DNA of 64,000 nucleotides from Collinsella sp. Lineage in GTDB: Bacteria; Actinomycetota; Coriobacteriia; Coriobacteriales; Coriobacteriaceae. The translations under genes were made by a program, and so were the position numbers. The stretch covers positions 6,598 to 70,597 of the forward strand of contig DXML01000024.1 of assembly GCA_019414205.1 (NCBI GenBank), in the 5' to 3' direction. Within the stretch, counting starts at the first letter, position 1, and every line of letters begins with the position of its first letter. Under the pieces are notes generated by a model. That model was not told the origin of the DNA, did no database searches, and saw only the letters and a list, made by a program, of their open reading frames with translations. This document shows, in pieces, positions 27,313-36,226 of the stretch.

Positions 27313-27994
27313 CGCGGGCACCTCTTCCGTCAAATACAGCATCGCACGCCAGCGCAATGGTAATGCCGACCACGACGCTTGCCGGCACGGCAATATTCAC
27401 GAGGCCCAAGAACTTGCATACGGCGACGGACACCGCGCCCGAAACCGCCGCGACAACGTTGCCGCGCGACAGCCGCTGCGAAAAGAGCAGGCAGATAAAG
27501 AGCGAGGTGCAGACGAAACTCGCAATAGCGGTGGGAACATCGGCAACGGCACCGGCGATGGCACCCATCGTGCACGAAGCGCCCCATGTCGCGATGAGGA
27601 TCACGTTGAGCACGAAGGATTCGCGCGGGCCCCAATCCTCCCCCTCAACCAGCTTGGCAAGCGAGATGCCGTATGCCTCCTCGGTGAGCGTCGCGGCAAC
27701 AGCCAGCGTCTGACGCTTCGAGGCGCCCGCCAGATGGGGTGCGATCGATGCCGAATAAAGTGCAAAGCGCGATGAGATGGCGGCGACGCTCGCGATAATC
27801 GAAGGTGCCGGTACGCCCGCCAGCCAAAGATTGCAGATCATAAACTGGCCGCTGCCCGTCACAAACGTGCTGCTCAGAGCAAAGACCATCCAGGGCTCCA
27901 TTCCCGTCTGCCCCATGATCATTCCGCACGGCGCGCCTATCGCAACATAGGTAAGCATCACCGGCCAGACGGTTCTAACGATTTTGAGCACCAT
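27302..27994 (-). CDS. azlC: AzlC family branched-chain amino acid exporter subunit
   Basis: A 230-residue protein with five or more helices, matching AzlC/BrnF: VAIGAPCGMIMGQTGMEPW, FVTGSGQFMICNLWLAG and SSRFALYSASIAPHL are family signatures near residues 20, 45 and 75. It forms the efflux channel with AzlD. The ATG at 27994 matches family length; the longer frame back to 28063 has no ribosome-binding site. With livKHMGF in the same window, the region holds both an importer and an exporter for branched-chain amino acids. Confidence 0.88.
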   Translation of the reverse strand: MVLKIVRTVWPVMLTYVAIGAPCGMIMGQTGMEPWMVFALSSTFVTGSGQFMICNLWLAGVPAPSIIASVAAISSRFALYSASIAPHLAGASKRQTLAVAATLTEEAYGISLAKLVEGEDWGPRESFVLNVILIATWGASCTMGAIAGAVADVPTAIASFVCTSLFICLLFSQRLSRGNVVAAVSGAVSVAVCKFLGLVNIAVPASVVVGITIALACDAVFDGRGARDAR

Positions 27995-28120
27995 ACGCTT
28001 CTCATCCTGACAAGGTCTCCGAGCCGCATGTAGCGACACGGCAGAATCATCATCCGACAGCAACCGAGTTCACCTACAATTGCCACCGGATCGAAAGACA
28101 CAACTTTTTAGGAAGTCATT

Positions 28121-28933
28121 ATGACAGCTATAGATCGAGACCGGGCGCGCGCGGCCTTCAAAAGCTACACCGATGCCTACGACGCCACCAATCCACGCAT
28201 CGCGCTCAAAATCGAGCATACGTACCACGTGGCCGAGGCATGCGATGCCGTAGCGCGCGAGCAGGGCTGGTCGTCAGAAGATATTGACCTGGCATGGCTT
28301 TGCGGCCTGCTACACGATATGGGCCGCTTTGAGCAGCTGCGGCGCTGGGACACCTTTAAGGACGCCGAGAGCATGAGCCATGCGGCGCTGGGCATCGAGG
28401 TCCTCTTTGGCGAGAATCCCGCCGATGCACCCGCCGTAACGAGCATCCGCGACTTTATCGATGACCCGGCAGAAGATGAGCTCATCCGAGCGAGCATTGC
28501 CTATCACAGCGATTTCCGTCTACCCTCGCAGCTCGACGAGCGCACGCGGAGCTTCTGCGATATCGTGCGCGATGGTGACAAGATCGACATTATGCGCACC
28601 ATCGCCGACAGCACCGTCGACACCGTCCTCAAGGTGGATGAGGACACGTTTCTCGCCAGCCACTTCTCGACACCGGCGCTTACCGCCTTTGACGAGCACC
28701 GCTGCGTCGCGCGCGATGAGCGCGATGAGCCCGCCGACTTCTTGGTGGGGCTTATCTGCTTTATGTTTGAGCTCGGCTATCCGGCAAGCCGCGCGCTGGC
28801 GCGCGAGCAAGGCGATATCTACCGCCTGCTCGACGCGCCCTTTGGCATTACGCGGCCCTTTACCGACCCCGCCACGCAGGCAACCTGGAGCCGCCTAAAG
28901 GACGAGATGCGCGACTGGCTGGCGCGTGCCTAG
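28121..28933 (+). CDS. HD-domain phosphohydrolase
   Basis: A 270-residue cytoplasmic protein with an HD metal-dependent hydrolase domain: H of IEHTYHV (near residue 34), then GLLHDMGRFEQ with the HD pair near 68, a histidine in MSHAALG, and DIVRDGDKIDI with the final aspartate near 155. All metal ligands of the fold appear present. Substrate unknown; nucleotides or phosphorylated small molecules are usual. The stop overlaps that of the converging etfA gene by 4 bp. Confidence 0.8.
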   Translation: MTAIDRDRARAAFKSYTDAYDATNPRIALKIEHTYHVAEACDAVAREQGWSSEDIDLAWLCGLLHDMGRFEQLRRWDTFKDAESMSHAALGIEVLFGENPADAPAVTSIRDFIDDPAEDELIRASIAYHSDFRLPSQLDERTRSFCDIVRDGDKIDIMRTIADSTVDTVLKVDEDTFLASHFSTPALTAFDEHRCVARDERDEPADFLVGLICFMFELGYPASRALAREQGDIYRLLDAPFGITRPFTDPATQATWSRLKDEMRDWLARA

Positions 28934-30135
28934 CGCTCAAACTGGGCCAGCAGCTCCTCGACGACCTCGACGGCATCACCGACAACCTTGTACTGGGCAG
29001 CACCAAAGATGGGGGCATCCGGGTCCTCGTTGATGGCGATAATGCACTCCGCCCCACCGATGCCGGCAAGATGCTGGATGGCGCCCGAAACACCGATACT
29101 CACGAGAAGCTTGGGCGAGACCGATACACCCGTCTGGCCAATTTGGTGGCGATACTCCAACCAGCCTGCCTCCACAATGGGACGCGTGCAACCAAGCTCG
29201 GCACCCAGGGCATCGGCGAGCTTTCGCATCAGGGGCAGATTCTTCTTGGAGCCGATGCCGCGGCCCACCACGACCAGACGCTCGGCATCGGCAATTGAGG
29301 CCTGCTGTCCCCACTCCTCGGCGGGAATCGAGATCTCGACGCGGGCCTTAACGTCATCCGCAAGCACTACCTGGGTAATCGTGCCGGAGCGGCTATAGTC
29401 AAACTCGGGCGCCTTAAAGATGCCGGGGCGCACCGTTGCCATCTGAGGACGGTGGTTGGGGCAGATAATGGCGGCCATCAGGTTGCCGCCAAACGCCGGG
29501 CGCGTCTGCTGCAGCAGACCCGTCTCCGTATCCATAGAAAGCACCGTGCAATCGGCCGTAAGACCCGTCTGCAAGCGCACGGCCACACCGGGCGCCAGCT
29601 CGCGACCAAAGGCGGTCGCGCCGTACAGAATGGCCTCGGGCTTGCGCTCGGCTACCAAATCGCAGATCAAGCGAGCGTAGACCTCCGCGTCGTTCTGACG
29701 CAGGCGCTCGTCACGACAGACCAGAACTTCGTTCGCACCGGCGCAAATCAGATGCTCCAGGTCCCCGAGTGAGCCCTCGGGGCTCATGCCGACCAGTGCC
29801 ACCAGACGGCAGCCGCGGGCATCGGCAAGCTCGCGCCCCTTGCCCATGAGCTCGAAGGCCACGGATGCAACGGCATCGTGCTCGTCAGTCTGCACGAAGA
29901 TCCAGATGTCTCGATATGCGTCAAGGTCTGCCGCGCCGGCGGCCTCGTCGCGCTCAATCGAGATGGCGTTGACGGGGCAGGCGTCGACGCACCCACCGCA
30001 CAGGATACAGCCGTCGGTTACGCGGGCACAGCGATTGGGGCGCTCACCCTCCACCACAATGCCGCCCGAGGCGCAGGCGTGAACGCAGCGACCGCAGCCG
30101 ATACAGGCTTCGCTATCGATAATCAGCCCGCTCAT
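28930..30135 (-). CDS. etfA: Electron transfer flavoprotein alpha subunit with N-terminal 2x[4Fe-4S] domain
   Basis: A 401-residue EtfA (LctC-like). Residues 1-65 form a bacterial ferredoxin domain with two cluster motifs, CIGCGRCVHAC and CILCGGCVDACP. Then comes the EtfA N-domain (WIFVQTDEHDAVASV) and the C-terminal FAD-binding domain with VVVGRGIGSKKN, GQTGVSVSPKLLVSIGVSG and INEDPDAPIF. EtfA subunits carrying such a ferredoxin module occur in electron-bifurcating or confurcating complexes. Encoded directly after etfB (stop and start touch at 30135/30136) and after the FAD dehydrogenase gene. Confidence 0.93.
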   Translation of the reverse strand: MSGLIIDSEACIGCGRCVHACASGGIVVEGERPNRCARVTDGCILCGGCVDACPVNAISIERDEAAGAADLDAYRDIWIFVQTDEHDAVASVAFELMGKGRELADARGCRLVALVGMSPEGSLGDLEHLICAGANEVLVCRDERLRQNDAEVYARLICDLVAERKPEAILYGATAFGRELAPGVAVRLQTGLTADCTVLSMDTETGLLQQTRPAFGGNLMAAIICPNHRPQMATVRPGIFKAPEFDYSRSGTITQVVLADDVKARVEISIPAEEWGQQASIADAERLVVVGRGIGSKKNLPLMRKLADALGAELGCTRPIVEAGWLEYRHQIGQTGVSVSPKLLVSIGVSGAIQHLAGIGGAECIIAINEDPDAPIFGAAQYKVVGDAVEVVEELLAQFER

Positions 30136-30951
30136 CTATGCCATCCCCTCGATAATCTTGGCAAGTTTTAACGCCTGCTCGGACGCCGTTCCCTCGACGG
30201 CCTCGCACGTTTGGTCACGGTCGGGCACAAACGAGCGCACGACCTGCGTCGGTGATCCGGCAAGGCCGCAACGCGAGGGGTCGGCGTTTACGTCGGCAGC
30301 GCTGGCCACGCGCACGCCTGCATCCTCGGCCGCGCGAATACCGGCAATACTCGGCATGCGCAGCTGGCCAATCTCCTTGGCAGTCGTCATCGCACACGGC
30401 ATCTCCAGGTACACCGTCTCCTCGCCGGCATCGCAGCCGTGGACGAGCGCCAGCGAGCCACACGTCGTAAATCCCGCGCTCTGCACACAGCTCACGTCGG
30501 TCACGCAGGGGACCCCAAAGGCGCCGGCCAGCTCGGGGCCGATCTGGGCCGTATCGCCGTCCACTGCCATCTTGCCGCAGATGAGCAGGTCAAAGTCCTC
30601 ATCGAGTGCCTCGATGCCGCATTTGAGGGCATAGGTGGTGGCTAGGGTATCGGCGCCCGCAAAGGCTCGGTCGGTCAGCAGCAGCGCGTCGTCGGCACCG
30701 CGGGCGATGCAGTCGCGCAGCAGCGATTCGGTCGCGGGGATGCCCATCGACACCACCGTCACACGCACGTCCATGCCAAAGCCGATAAAGTCGTCCTTCA
30801 GCGCTAGCGCACATTCGAGGGCACTTGCATCGAAGGGATTAATGACCGCCTGCTTGCCATCACGCACGATAGTATTGGTCTTGGGGTCCATCTTGACCTC
30901 GGTGCTTCCGGGCACCGCCTTGACGCACACCACCATATGGAAATCACTCAT
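30136..30951 (-). CDS. etfB: Electron transfer flavoprotein beta subunit
   Basis: A 271-residue EtfB (LctB-like). Typical segments are VVCVKAVPGSTEVKMDPKTN, NPFDASALECALALKD, LLLTDRAFAGADTLATTYAL and GKMAVDGDTAQIGPELA, the last in the nucleotide-binding site. In bifurcating Etfs this subunit holds the second FAD and binds NAD(H). The ATG at 30951 follows AAAGGGGG by 9 bp; a GTG at 30957 is too close to that site. It begins 2 bp after the dehydrogenase stop codon. Confidence 0.93.
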   Translation of the reverse strand: MSDFHMVVCVKAVPGSTEVKMDPKTNTIVRDGKQAVINPFDASALECALALKDDFIGFGMDVRVTVVSMGIPATESLLRDCIARGADDALLLTDRAFAGADTLATTYALKCGIEALDEDFDLLICGKMAVDGDTAQIGPELAGAFGVPCVTDVSCVQSAGFTTCGSLALVHGCDAGEETVYLEMPCAMTTAKEIGQLRMPSIAGIRAAEDAGVRVASAADVNADPSRCGLAGSPTQVVRSFVPDRDQTCEAVEGTASEQALKLAKIIEGMA

Positions 30952-30953
30952 CT

Positions 30954-32555
30954 TCACGCGCCCCCTTTCTGGACGAGTTCATCCAAGAGCTTCTCCGTAA
31001 ACAGGTTGCCGCGACCCAGCTGGCCGGCAGGATCGAGCTGGAGTTTGAGGCGCGCCGACTCGACCATGGCCTCGTGGCCGTACATCGTCTCCAAGAAGCC
31101 CGCCTTGATCTTGCCGACGCCGTGTTCGGCAGAAACGGCACCGCCCATGGCCGTGACCTCGGAAGCCCACTGGGCAAAGAGCTCTCCACCACGACGGTAG
31201 TCTTGCGCATCGCGCGGCAGGATGTTCACATGCAGATGGTTGTTCCCGATGTGTCCCCAGGCAGCAGACTCAAGCCCGCTTTCGGCCAGCGTGCGGCGAT
31301 AGAGGGCCACGACATCGGCAAGGCGTGCATTGGGCACCGACATATCCGATCCCAGCTTGGTAATGGTGGGGTCGGTGCGGCGACGCTCGTCAATGAGCAT
31401 GTTGACGCTCTCGGGCACCGCGTGGCGGAAGAACCGCTGGCACTCGCGATCGACTTCGGTGCGGGCGACCCATGTCGCATCGTCGCGGCCGCCCGCAAAC
31501 TCCAGCACCCATCCCAGGTGGTACAGCTCCTCGGTCGCCTGCGCCTCGTCATCGCAGTCGAGCTCCACGTAGACACAGACCTTTGCCTCGTCGTCGAGCG
31601 CCGGCAGCGAGGCAAACGCCGTCGACTGCTCGCGCTGGCGACGCAGGATATCCAGGGCGCCAGCATCGAAGTACTCGATGGCAGCCGCATGGGACAGGAC
31701 AGGGCGCACGGAATCGGTAAAGGACACCGCCTTGTCCTCGCTATCGAAAAAGCAACTCACACCCCAAACGACCGCAGGCGCCGCCTGCAGGGCAATCTCG
31801 AGCTCGGTGATAACGCCGAGCGTGCCGCACGCGCCGATAAAGAGGTCGATGGCGTCCATATCGTCCGCAACGAAATAGCCTGAGGCATTTTTTGTCTCGG
31901 GCATGGTATAGCCGGGAAGATCGAGCTCGAGCGTACGGCCCGCTGCCGTCACGAGCGACAGGTGGCGGCCCTGGGTAAAAGCCTCGCCGCGCTGAAGCTC
32001 AAGCAAATCGCCATCAGCCAGTGCGACGTGGAGTCCCGTGATATGTGGGCGCATGGGGCCGTAAGCATAGCTGCGGGCGCCGGAGGCGTTGCATGCCGCC
32101 ATGCCACCCAGACAGGCAGATGCCTCGGTGGGATCGGTGGGAAAGAACTGCTCGGGGGACTCTTGGAACTCCTCGTAGGCCTCAAGCGATGCCTGGTCCC
32201 AACCAGCGGTCGGCAGTACCTTCTTGCTCAGCTGCTTACGCAGCTCCGAGAGCACAACGCCCGGCTCCACGCGCAGCAGAAATTGGCCTTGTTCATCGCG
32301 GTGAAGGCCCAAGTAGCGATTCATACGGGAAGTATTGAGGATATGCCCACCGTGGGGCACGGCACCGGCGGCAAGGCCGGTTCGGGCGCCCTGAACCGTT
32401 ACCGGGACACGCTCGGCATGGAGCGTTTCCAAAATGGCACGGACCTCGTCTTCCGTTGTCGGAAACGAGATGCTCGATGCTTCGCCCGATGCACGAGATT
32501 CATCGCGGCCATACTCTTCGAACTCATCGGTGAAGGGTTTGATGGTTGCAGACAC
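30954..32555 (-). CDS. FAD-linked D-lactate/glycolate dehydrogenase, Etf-coupled (LctD-like)
   Basis: A 533-residue flavoprotein of the GlcD/FAD_oxidase_C family. The PCMH-type FAD domain shows VPVTVQGARTGLAAGAVPHG near residue 50, PTDPTEASACLGGMAACNAS near 140 and GACGTLGVITELEIAL near 230; the C-terminal cap has GHIGNNHLHVNIL and SAEHGVGKIKAGF with the substrate-binding histidines. Family members oxidise D-lactate, glycolate or 2-hydroxyglutarate. Because etfB and a ferredoxin-domain etfA follow directly, it best fits the LctBCD lactate dehydrogenase of acetogens, which couples lactate plus reduced ferredoxin to NAD reduction. The GTG start at 32555 has an AGGGGGAG site. No lactate permease or racemase adjoins. 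Confidence 0.88.
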   Translation of the reverse strand: MSATIKPFTDEFEEYGRDESRASGEASSISFPTTEDEVRAILETLHAERVPVTVQGARTGLAAGAVPHGGHILNTSRMNRYLGLHRDEQGQFLLRVEPGVVLSELRKQLSKKVLPTAGWDQASLEAYEEFQESPEQFFPTDPTEASACLGGMAACNASGARSYAYGPMRPHITGLHVALADGDLLELQRGEAFTQGRHLSLVTAAGRTLELDLPGYTMPETKNASGYFVADDMDAIDLFIGACGTLGVITELEIALQAAPAVVWGVSCFFDSEDKAVSFTDSVRPVLSHAAAIEYFDAGALDILRRQREQSTAFASLPALDDEAKVCVYVELDCDDEAQATEELYHLGWVLEFAGGRDDATWVARTEVDRECQRFFRHAVPESVNMLIDERRRTDPTITKLGSDMSVPNARLADVVALYRRTLAESGLESAAWGHIGNNHLHVNILPRDAQDYRRGGELFAQWASEVTAMGGAVSAEHGVGKIKAGFLETMYGHEAMVESARLKLQLDPAGQLGRGNLFTEKLLDELVQKGGA

Positions 32556-32901
32556 GCGAACTCCCCCTTTAGCTAACTACAGTGTTTGCAGGGAGATGTT
32601 ACCGCATCGTTTCGTCGACGTGTTCGAGACCGTCTCCATAATTGGCGATTTTTACGTTTGTGCAATTCGGCGAACGGCAAGGCTTCCTCGGCAGACGATG
32701 CTTTTGACACATATCGCCCCGCCGTCGCCGACCGCTCGATTGTCGCTCGAAAAAAGTTGAAGTAATTTTTTCCACCTTTTACCTGCGGAGATGTCAATCC
32801 GTCAAGCATTTGGTCAGAAATTGGTCAAGTAGCGGCTGATACGGTCGGCGTCGACAGCCAAAACCGATAGAAGTTTTGGCCCCAGAAGCAGGGAGGTTCC
32901 C
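32556..32901. other. Intergenic region between divergent lactate-dehydrogenase and surface-protein operons
   Basis: It must hold the promoters of both directions. An inverted repeat GAAAAAA / TTTTTTC brackets about ten bases near 32749-32771. On the minus strand two TTGAC boxes lie at about 32793-32806, without a good -10 at standard spacing. No gene or RNA was recognised. Confidence 0.4.
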
Positions 32902-33198
32902 ATGGCATATTACTGGCCCCAGTACGGCGTCGCCATCGAGGTCGACGACGATCCCTATCTCCTGCCTTTCGACGAAGAGGCGTTCCCCGATACGGCGGTC
33001 TACCACGTCACCACCGATGTTATCTGCGACCCCGAGTCGTTCTCGGCGCTCGCCCACCACATCGCGCGTATCCACGACATCGAGCTCCCTCACGACTTTG
33101 ACGAGCTCATCTACTCGCGCCGCCTGATGCTTCACATGCTCTTTGGAGCGGACCCGTCCACGTTCGCACGTGTCTACACCACCAAGGACGCCGCATGA
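32902..33198 (+). CDS. Hypothetical protein, 98 residues
   Basis: A small acidic cytoplasmic-looking protein (no signal peptide or membrane helix) with YWPQYGVAIEVDDDPYLLPF at its start and a C-terminal helical half (FDELIYSRRLMLHMLFGAD). A GGGAGG site precedes the ATG. Its stop codon overlaps the next start in an ATGA, so it is co-translated with a membrane-anchored protein. I do not recognise the family. Confidence 0.75.
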   Translation: MAYYWPQYGVAIEVDDDPYLLPFDEEAFPDTAVYHVTTDVICDPESFSALAHHIARIHDIELPHDFDELIYSRRLMLHMLFGADPSTFARVYTTKDAA

Positions 33199-33704
33199 GT
33201 GCGAAGAAGCCGCCCCGCCTCGCAGGACTGGGGCGTCGCAAGAAACTCGTCGTTGTCTGTCTGGCTATCGTCTGCGCCCTCATCGCCGTAGGGCTATACG
33301 CCTGGCAGTCGCAGCCCGTGCCCGAAGCGGGCGCCTCAGTCACGACGGCAGAGGGTAAATCGCGACAAGAAATCCAAGATGAGCTCGATGCCATCGTCCG
33401 CGACAACATGATGACGATTTCGGTCGCACCGATCGCTCAGCTGCAGGAGGACGGCAAGCTGCGCGTCAACGTGCAAAACGTCCAAGACAATAAATTTCCC
33501 CAGCGATTCCGCGTCATCCAAAACGACGAGACCATGTACGAATCCGGTGTGGTCGAGACCGGCAAGACAATCGAGACGTGCCCCGCCGGCGACATCAAAG
33601 AAGGCGAGGCATACATCGAGATCCAGGCACTCGATGCCAAGACCCTCGACAGCCACGGCAATCCGACACGTGTCAGGGTACGGGTTGAGCAAGCCGAGAA
33701 CTAG
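33195..33704 (+). CDS. Membrane-anchored extracellular protein, 169 residues
   Basis: A type II-like anchor: basic residues 1-22 (SAKKPPRLAGLGRRKK), one helix at 19-40, then an outside domain. The outside part contains the pattern DGKLRVNVQNVQDNKFPQRF, a beta-strand V(I)xNDETMYESGVVETGKTIE and a terminal VRVRV strand. This resembles small beta-sandwich proteins encoded near surface-protein clusters in Gram-positive gut bacteria. The molecular function is unknown. It is coupled to the upstream 98-residue gene and precedes secreted proteins in the same direction. Confidence 0.75.
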   Translation: MSAKKPPRLAGLGRRKKLVVVCLAIVCALIAVGLYAWQSQPVPEAGASVTTAEGKSRQEIQDELDAIVRDNMMTISVAPIAQLQEDGKLRVNVQNVQDNKFPQRFRVIQNDETMYESGVVETGKTIETCPAGDIKEGEAYIEIQALDAKTLDSHGNPTRVRVRVEQAEN

Positions 33705-33794
33705 CTTTTTCGGCCGACGCGGCACCGCACGCAATTCACCAGCATTCGTCCAATCATCGCGGGGACGGCCCGCGGCGAATAGAAAGGAACGACC

Positions 33795-34394
33795 ATGGAC
33801 ATCACCAGGAACATGAACGGAGCCAGAGCGCTCGTCGTGGGCGCAGGGCTCGCGCTCGCGCTCGCAATGGGCGCCGCCCCGACGCCAGCTCTGGCAGCCG
33901 GGCGCGTTGGAACCACGAAAGTAATGGTCAGGACCGAGATCGACAACGTAGAGTTCAAAGTTCCGACGGTTATTCCCTTCGTCGCCAAGGCCGACGGCAC
34001 GCTTCAGGGCCCCTCAGAAGACGCGACCACCATCGACAATCATTCGGCCTACGGCATCCATGTCACCAACATGAAGATCGACGCCATGAACACCTGGACC
34101 ATTGCCGCCGACGCCAAGGCCGGAACCGCGCAGAATTCCATCGACTTTAAGGTCGGCCCCGACGGCGCACTCCAGAACGCCAGCGCCGCAATGCAGGAGA
34201 CGGGCCTCGATCTTTCCAAGAATGCAGCCTTTGACATGGGCTACCAGGGCATTGCCGGCGGCACGGACAAAATTAAGCTCAAGACAAGCGGAAACGTCGC
34301 CCGCGTCACGCGCGACATCTTCCGCGTAACCGGCGAAGGCGATCAGGTTGCAACGATCACCTGGACGGTCGAGCCCGGTGCGCACACGGCATAA
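33795..34394 (+). CDS. Secreted protein with adhesin-like beta domain, 199 residues
   Basis: A clear Sec signal peptide (residues 1-35, ending PTPALAA) with a GAAAGGA site upstream. The mature part begins with VEFKVPTVIPFVAKADGTL followed by a conserved asparagine and VTNMKID, the pattern of bacterial surface beta-sandwich domains (a P-x-x-I-P-F then G-x-L/V strand pair). A related strand pattern occurs in the 476-residue protein three genes on. It lacks its own anchor, so it is released or assembled with a partner. Confidence 0.78.
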   Translation: MDITRNMNGARALVVGAGLALALAMGAAPTPALAAGRVGTTKVMVRTEIDNVEFKVPTVIPFVAKADGTLQGPSEDATTIDNHSAYGIHVTNMKIDAMNTWTIAADAKAGTAQNSIDFKVGPDGALQNASAAMQETGLDLSKNAAFDMGYQGIAGGTDKIKLKTSGNVARVTRDIFRVTGEGDQVATITWTVEPGAHTA

Positions 34395-34659
34395 GGCTAT
34401 CGCCCTGGCCGCCACCGTCAGCATCCTAGCGTTTGGGCCAGCCATGGCCTTTGCCCAGCAAGAACAGGTACAGGCCGCCACGCAAGTGACGGTCGATCTC
34501 TCGGAACTCGACCGCGGCGACCGCGAGGAACCGTTGGCGCAGACAGGCGACAGACGATGGCTCTTGGCAGTAGGTGCCACAGCAGCAGGCGCGGGGACCG
34601 CTGGCCTCGGTCTGCACATCAAACACAGCCAGAAACAAAACACGGATAGGCCGCACTAA
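34378..34659 (+). CDS. Small sortase-type surface protein with LAQTG tail, 93 residues
   Basis: Signal peptide at residues 6-26 (cleavage near AFA/QQ), a short 25-residue mature segment rich in E, D and Q, then LAQTG at 53-57, a hydrophobic helix and a basic/polar tail. This is the layout of a sortase-processed wall protein, but the exposed part is tiny, as in a linker or pilus-tip adaptor. The chosen GTG at 34378 overlaps the previous gene by 17 bp and implies coupling; a TTG at 34348 is the other choice. No sortase gene is in the window. Confidence 0.65.
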   Translation: MRTRHKAIALAATVSILAFGPAMAFAQQEQVQAATQVTVDLSELDRGDREEPLAQTGDRRWLLAVGATAAGAGTAGLGLHIKHSQKQNTDRPH

Positions 34660-34677
34660 ATTAGCTAAGGAGACCCC

Positions 34678-36108
34678 ATGGCATCGAAGAACCTTTTGCC
34701 CGTCGTCGCACTCTGCGGCGCGCTCGCAACCGGAACGCCTGTCGCCGCTTGGGCGACTCCCGTCATAGCAGACTCCTTACCAGCAGCCCTAAGCTCCGCA
34801 CCAAATCCGTCGAGCGCCATTGCGTGTAAGCGTTTTTCGATTGCACAGGCCGCAATCTCAACCTCGGGATGCCTTCGTCGTAATACGGACGGCTCGATAG
34901 TCGTGGATATCAATCGTTCGAACAAGGTAAACGGCTCCCAGGCGGGGTGCGCCGTCTGCACGTGGCGCTCGGTTGTGCTCGATGCAGATGGCGATCCATG
35001 CAATTTAGAGCTGCGCATCGACATCGCTTCGGTCGATGACTCGGCGAACGGAGCGAAGGTCGCCTTTGACGGTGCGTTTTTCGAGAAAGGAGGCGGTATA
35101 TGTCTGGGCTGCGCCGCCGCGAATGCAGACGACACGCAGCCCACCCTCTCATTCACGGCATCGTTGCGGCTGGCCAAAGCCGGCACCGATGCCATCGCGG
35201 CGGGAGAAACGTCCCTGCTGTTCTACGCCGCCAGCACCAAAGACACGGACGCTCATTTCGAGAAGCCAGCCGGATCACTCAGCCTTACACGAGGGATAGA
35301 GGCAGGCCCTATTGAAATCGATGCCCACGCGCAAAGCAGGCAACGCATTCTTGCCGACCCGGCGCTTCTCGAAATGGAGTGGAACGGATCCGGAGCCATC
35401 GGAATTCTCCCCTCCGCGCTTGACGCCAAGACGCTCCCCTCAAACGACGAACCCATCAACGCAACCATACAAGAAGAGAGCGCGGACAAGGAAGCGGGTG
35501 CGGGCGACACGTCATCGCCGACAAACAGCGTCCCAGCTTCTTTCGAAGCACCGAATGAGCCCGCTACCGATCAAAACGATCCCGAGCTCGCGGACAGTCT
35601 GGGGCTTGCTGATCCTCAAGAAATCGATGAAGGTAACTGCTGCGTGTTTGCCGCGCTCGACCACACGGAGGTCATCGACGCTGCAAGCATCGAAGTTGCC
35701 GCCGCCAATCAGCCCGTCCGCAAGTCGGCCATCATCGCATTTCCTGAATCCATCGAAGTCGTCTTTTTGCCATCGGGCGAGGTCGTGGCCCCAACACTGC
35801 TCACCTTGTTGGGCGCCAAGAATACTCGAAACGAAATTAAAAAGGTCACGGTTGTCGACCCTGCAACCACCGCTAAATTGCGCCTATACGCCGTTGCCCC
35901 AGACGGAGGCAAGACCTTGGAATTCGATGGCGACACACTCCTAGCCTGGCGACGTCTGGACATTATGCAAGACGTCTCGTATCAGATCGAACTCGAAGGG
36001 TTTGATCGTACCCGCGATGCCAATATCATCGCCGCGGCTATTGAATCCCCACAGCGGCTTATGACACTGCGCTTTGACTACTATCCCTATGTCCCGACAA
36101 CCACCTGA
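34678..36108 (+). CDS. Large secreted protein, 476 residues, unknown function
   Basis: A signal peptide covers about residues 1-27 (AWATP end); an AAGGAG site precedes the ATG. The N-terminal domain has several cysteines (CLRRN, GCAVCTW, CNLEL, CLGC), unusual for a secreted protein here and possibly forming disulfides. A low-complexity S/D/E/P-rich linker spans about 255-310. The C-terminal domain carries FPESIEVVFLPSGEVVAP followed by VTVVD, matching the beta pattern of the 199-residue neighbour. No anchor or LPxTG motif is visible. Probably the largest component of a surface assembly with the three preceding genes. Confidence 0.72.
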   Translation: MASKNLLPVVALCGALATGTPVAAWATPVIADSLPAALSSAPNPSSAIACKRFSIAQAAISTSGCLRRNTDGSIVVDINRSNKVNGSQAGCAVCTWRSVVLDADGDPCNLELRIDIASVDDSANGAKVAFDGAFFEKGGGICLGCAAANADDTQPTLSFTASLRLAKAGTDAIAAGETSLLFYAASTKDTDAHFEKPAGSLSLTRGIEAGPIEIDAHAQSRQRILADPALLEMEWNGSGAIGILPSALDAKTLPSNDEPINATIQEESADKEAGAGDTSSPTNSVPASFEAPNEPATDQNDPELADSLGLADPQEIDEGNCCVFAALDHTEVIDAASIEVAAANQPVRKSAIIAFPESIEVVFLPSGEVVAPTLLTLLGAKNTRNEIKKVTVVDPATTAKLRLYAVAPDGGKTLEFDGDTLLAWRRLDIMQDVSYQIELEGFDRTRDANIIAAAIESPQRLMTLRFDYYPYVPTTT

Positions 36109-36226
36109 GGCTTAAATACTGCGCGTCGTTGCTAATACCACTTATATAACGTATTAGATGAGTCGCGATGTGTCTCGCATTCCATTCTGCTACGATTGCC
36201 ACGTTGGCATCAATACAGGAGGGCTC

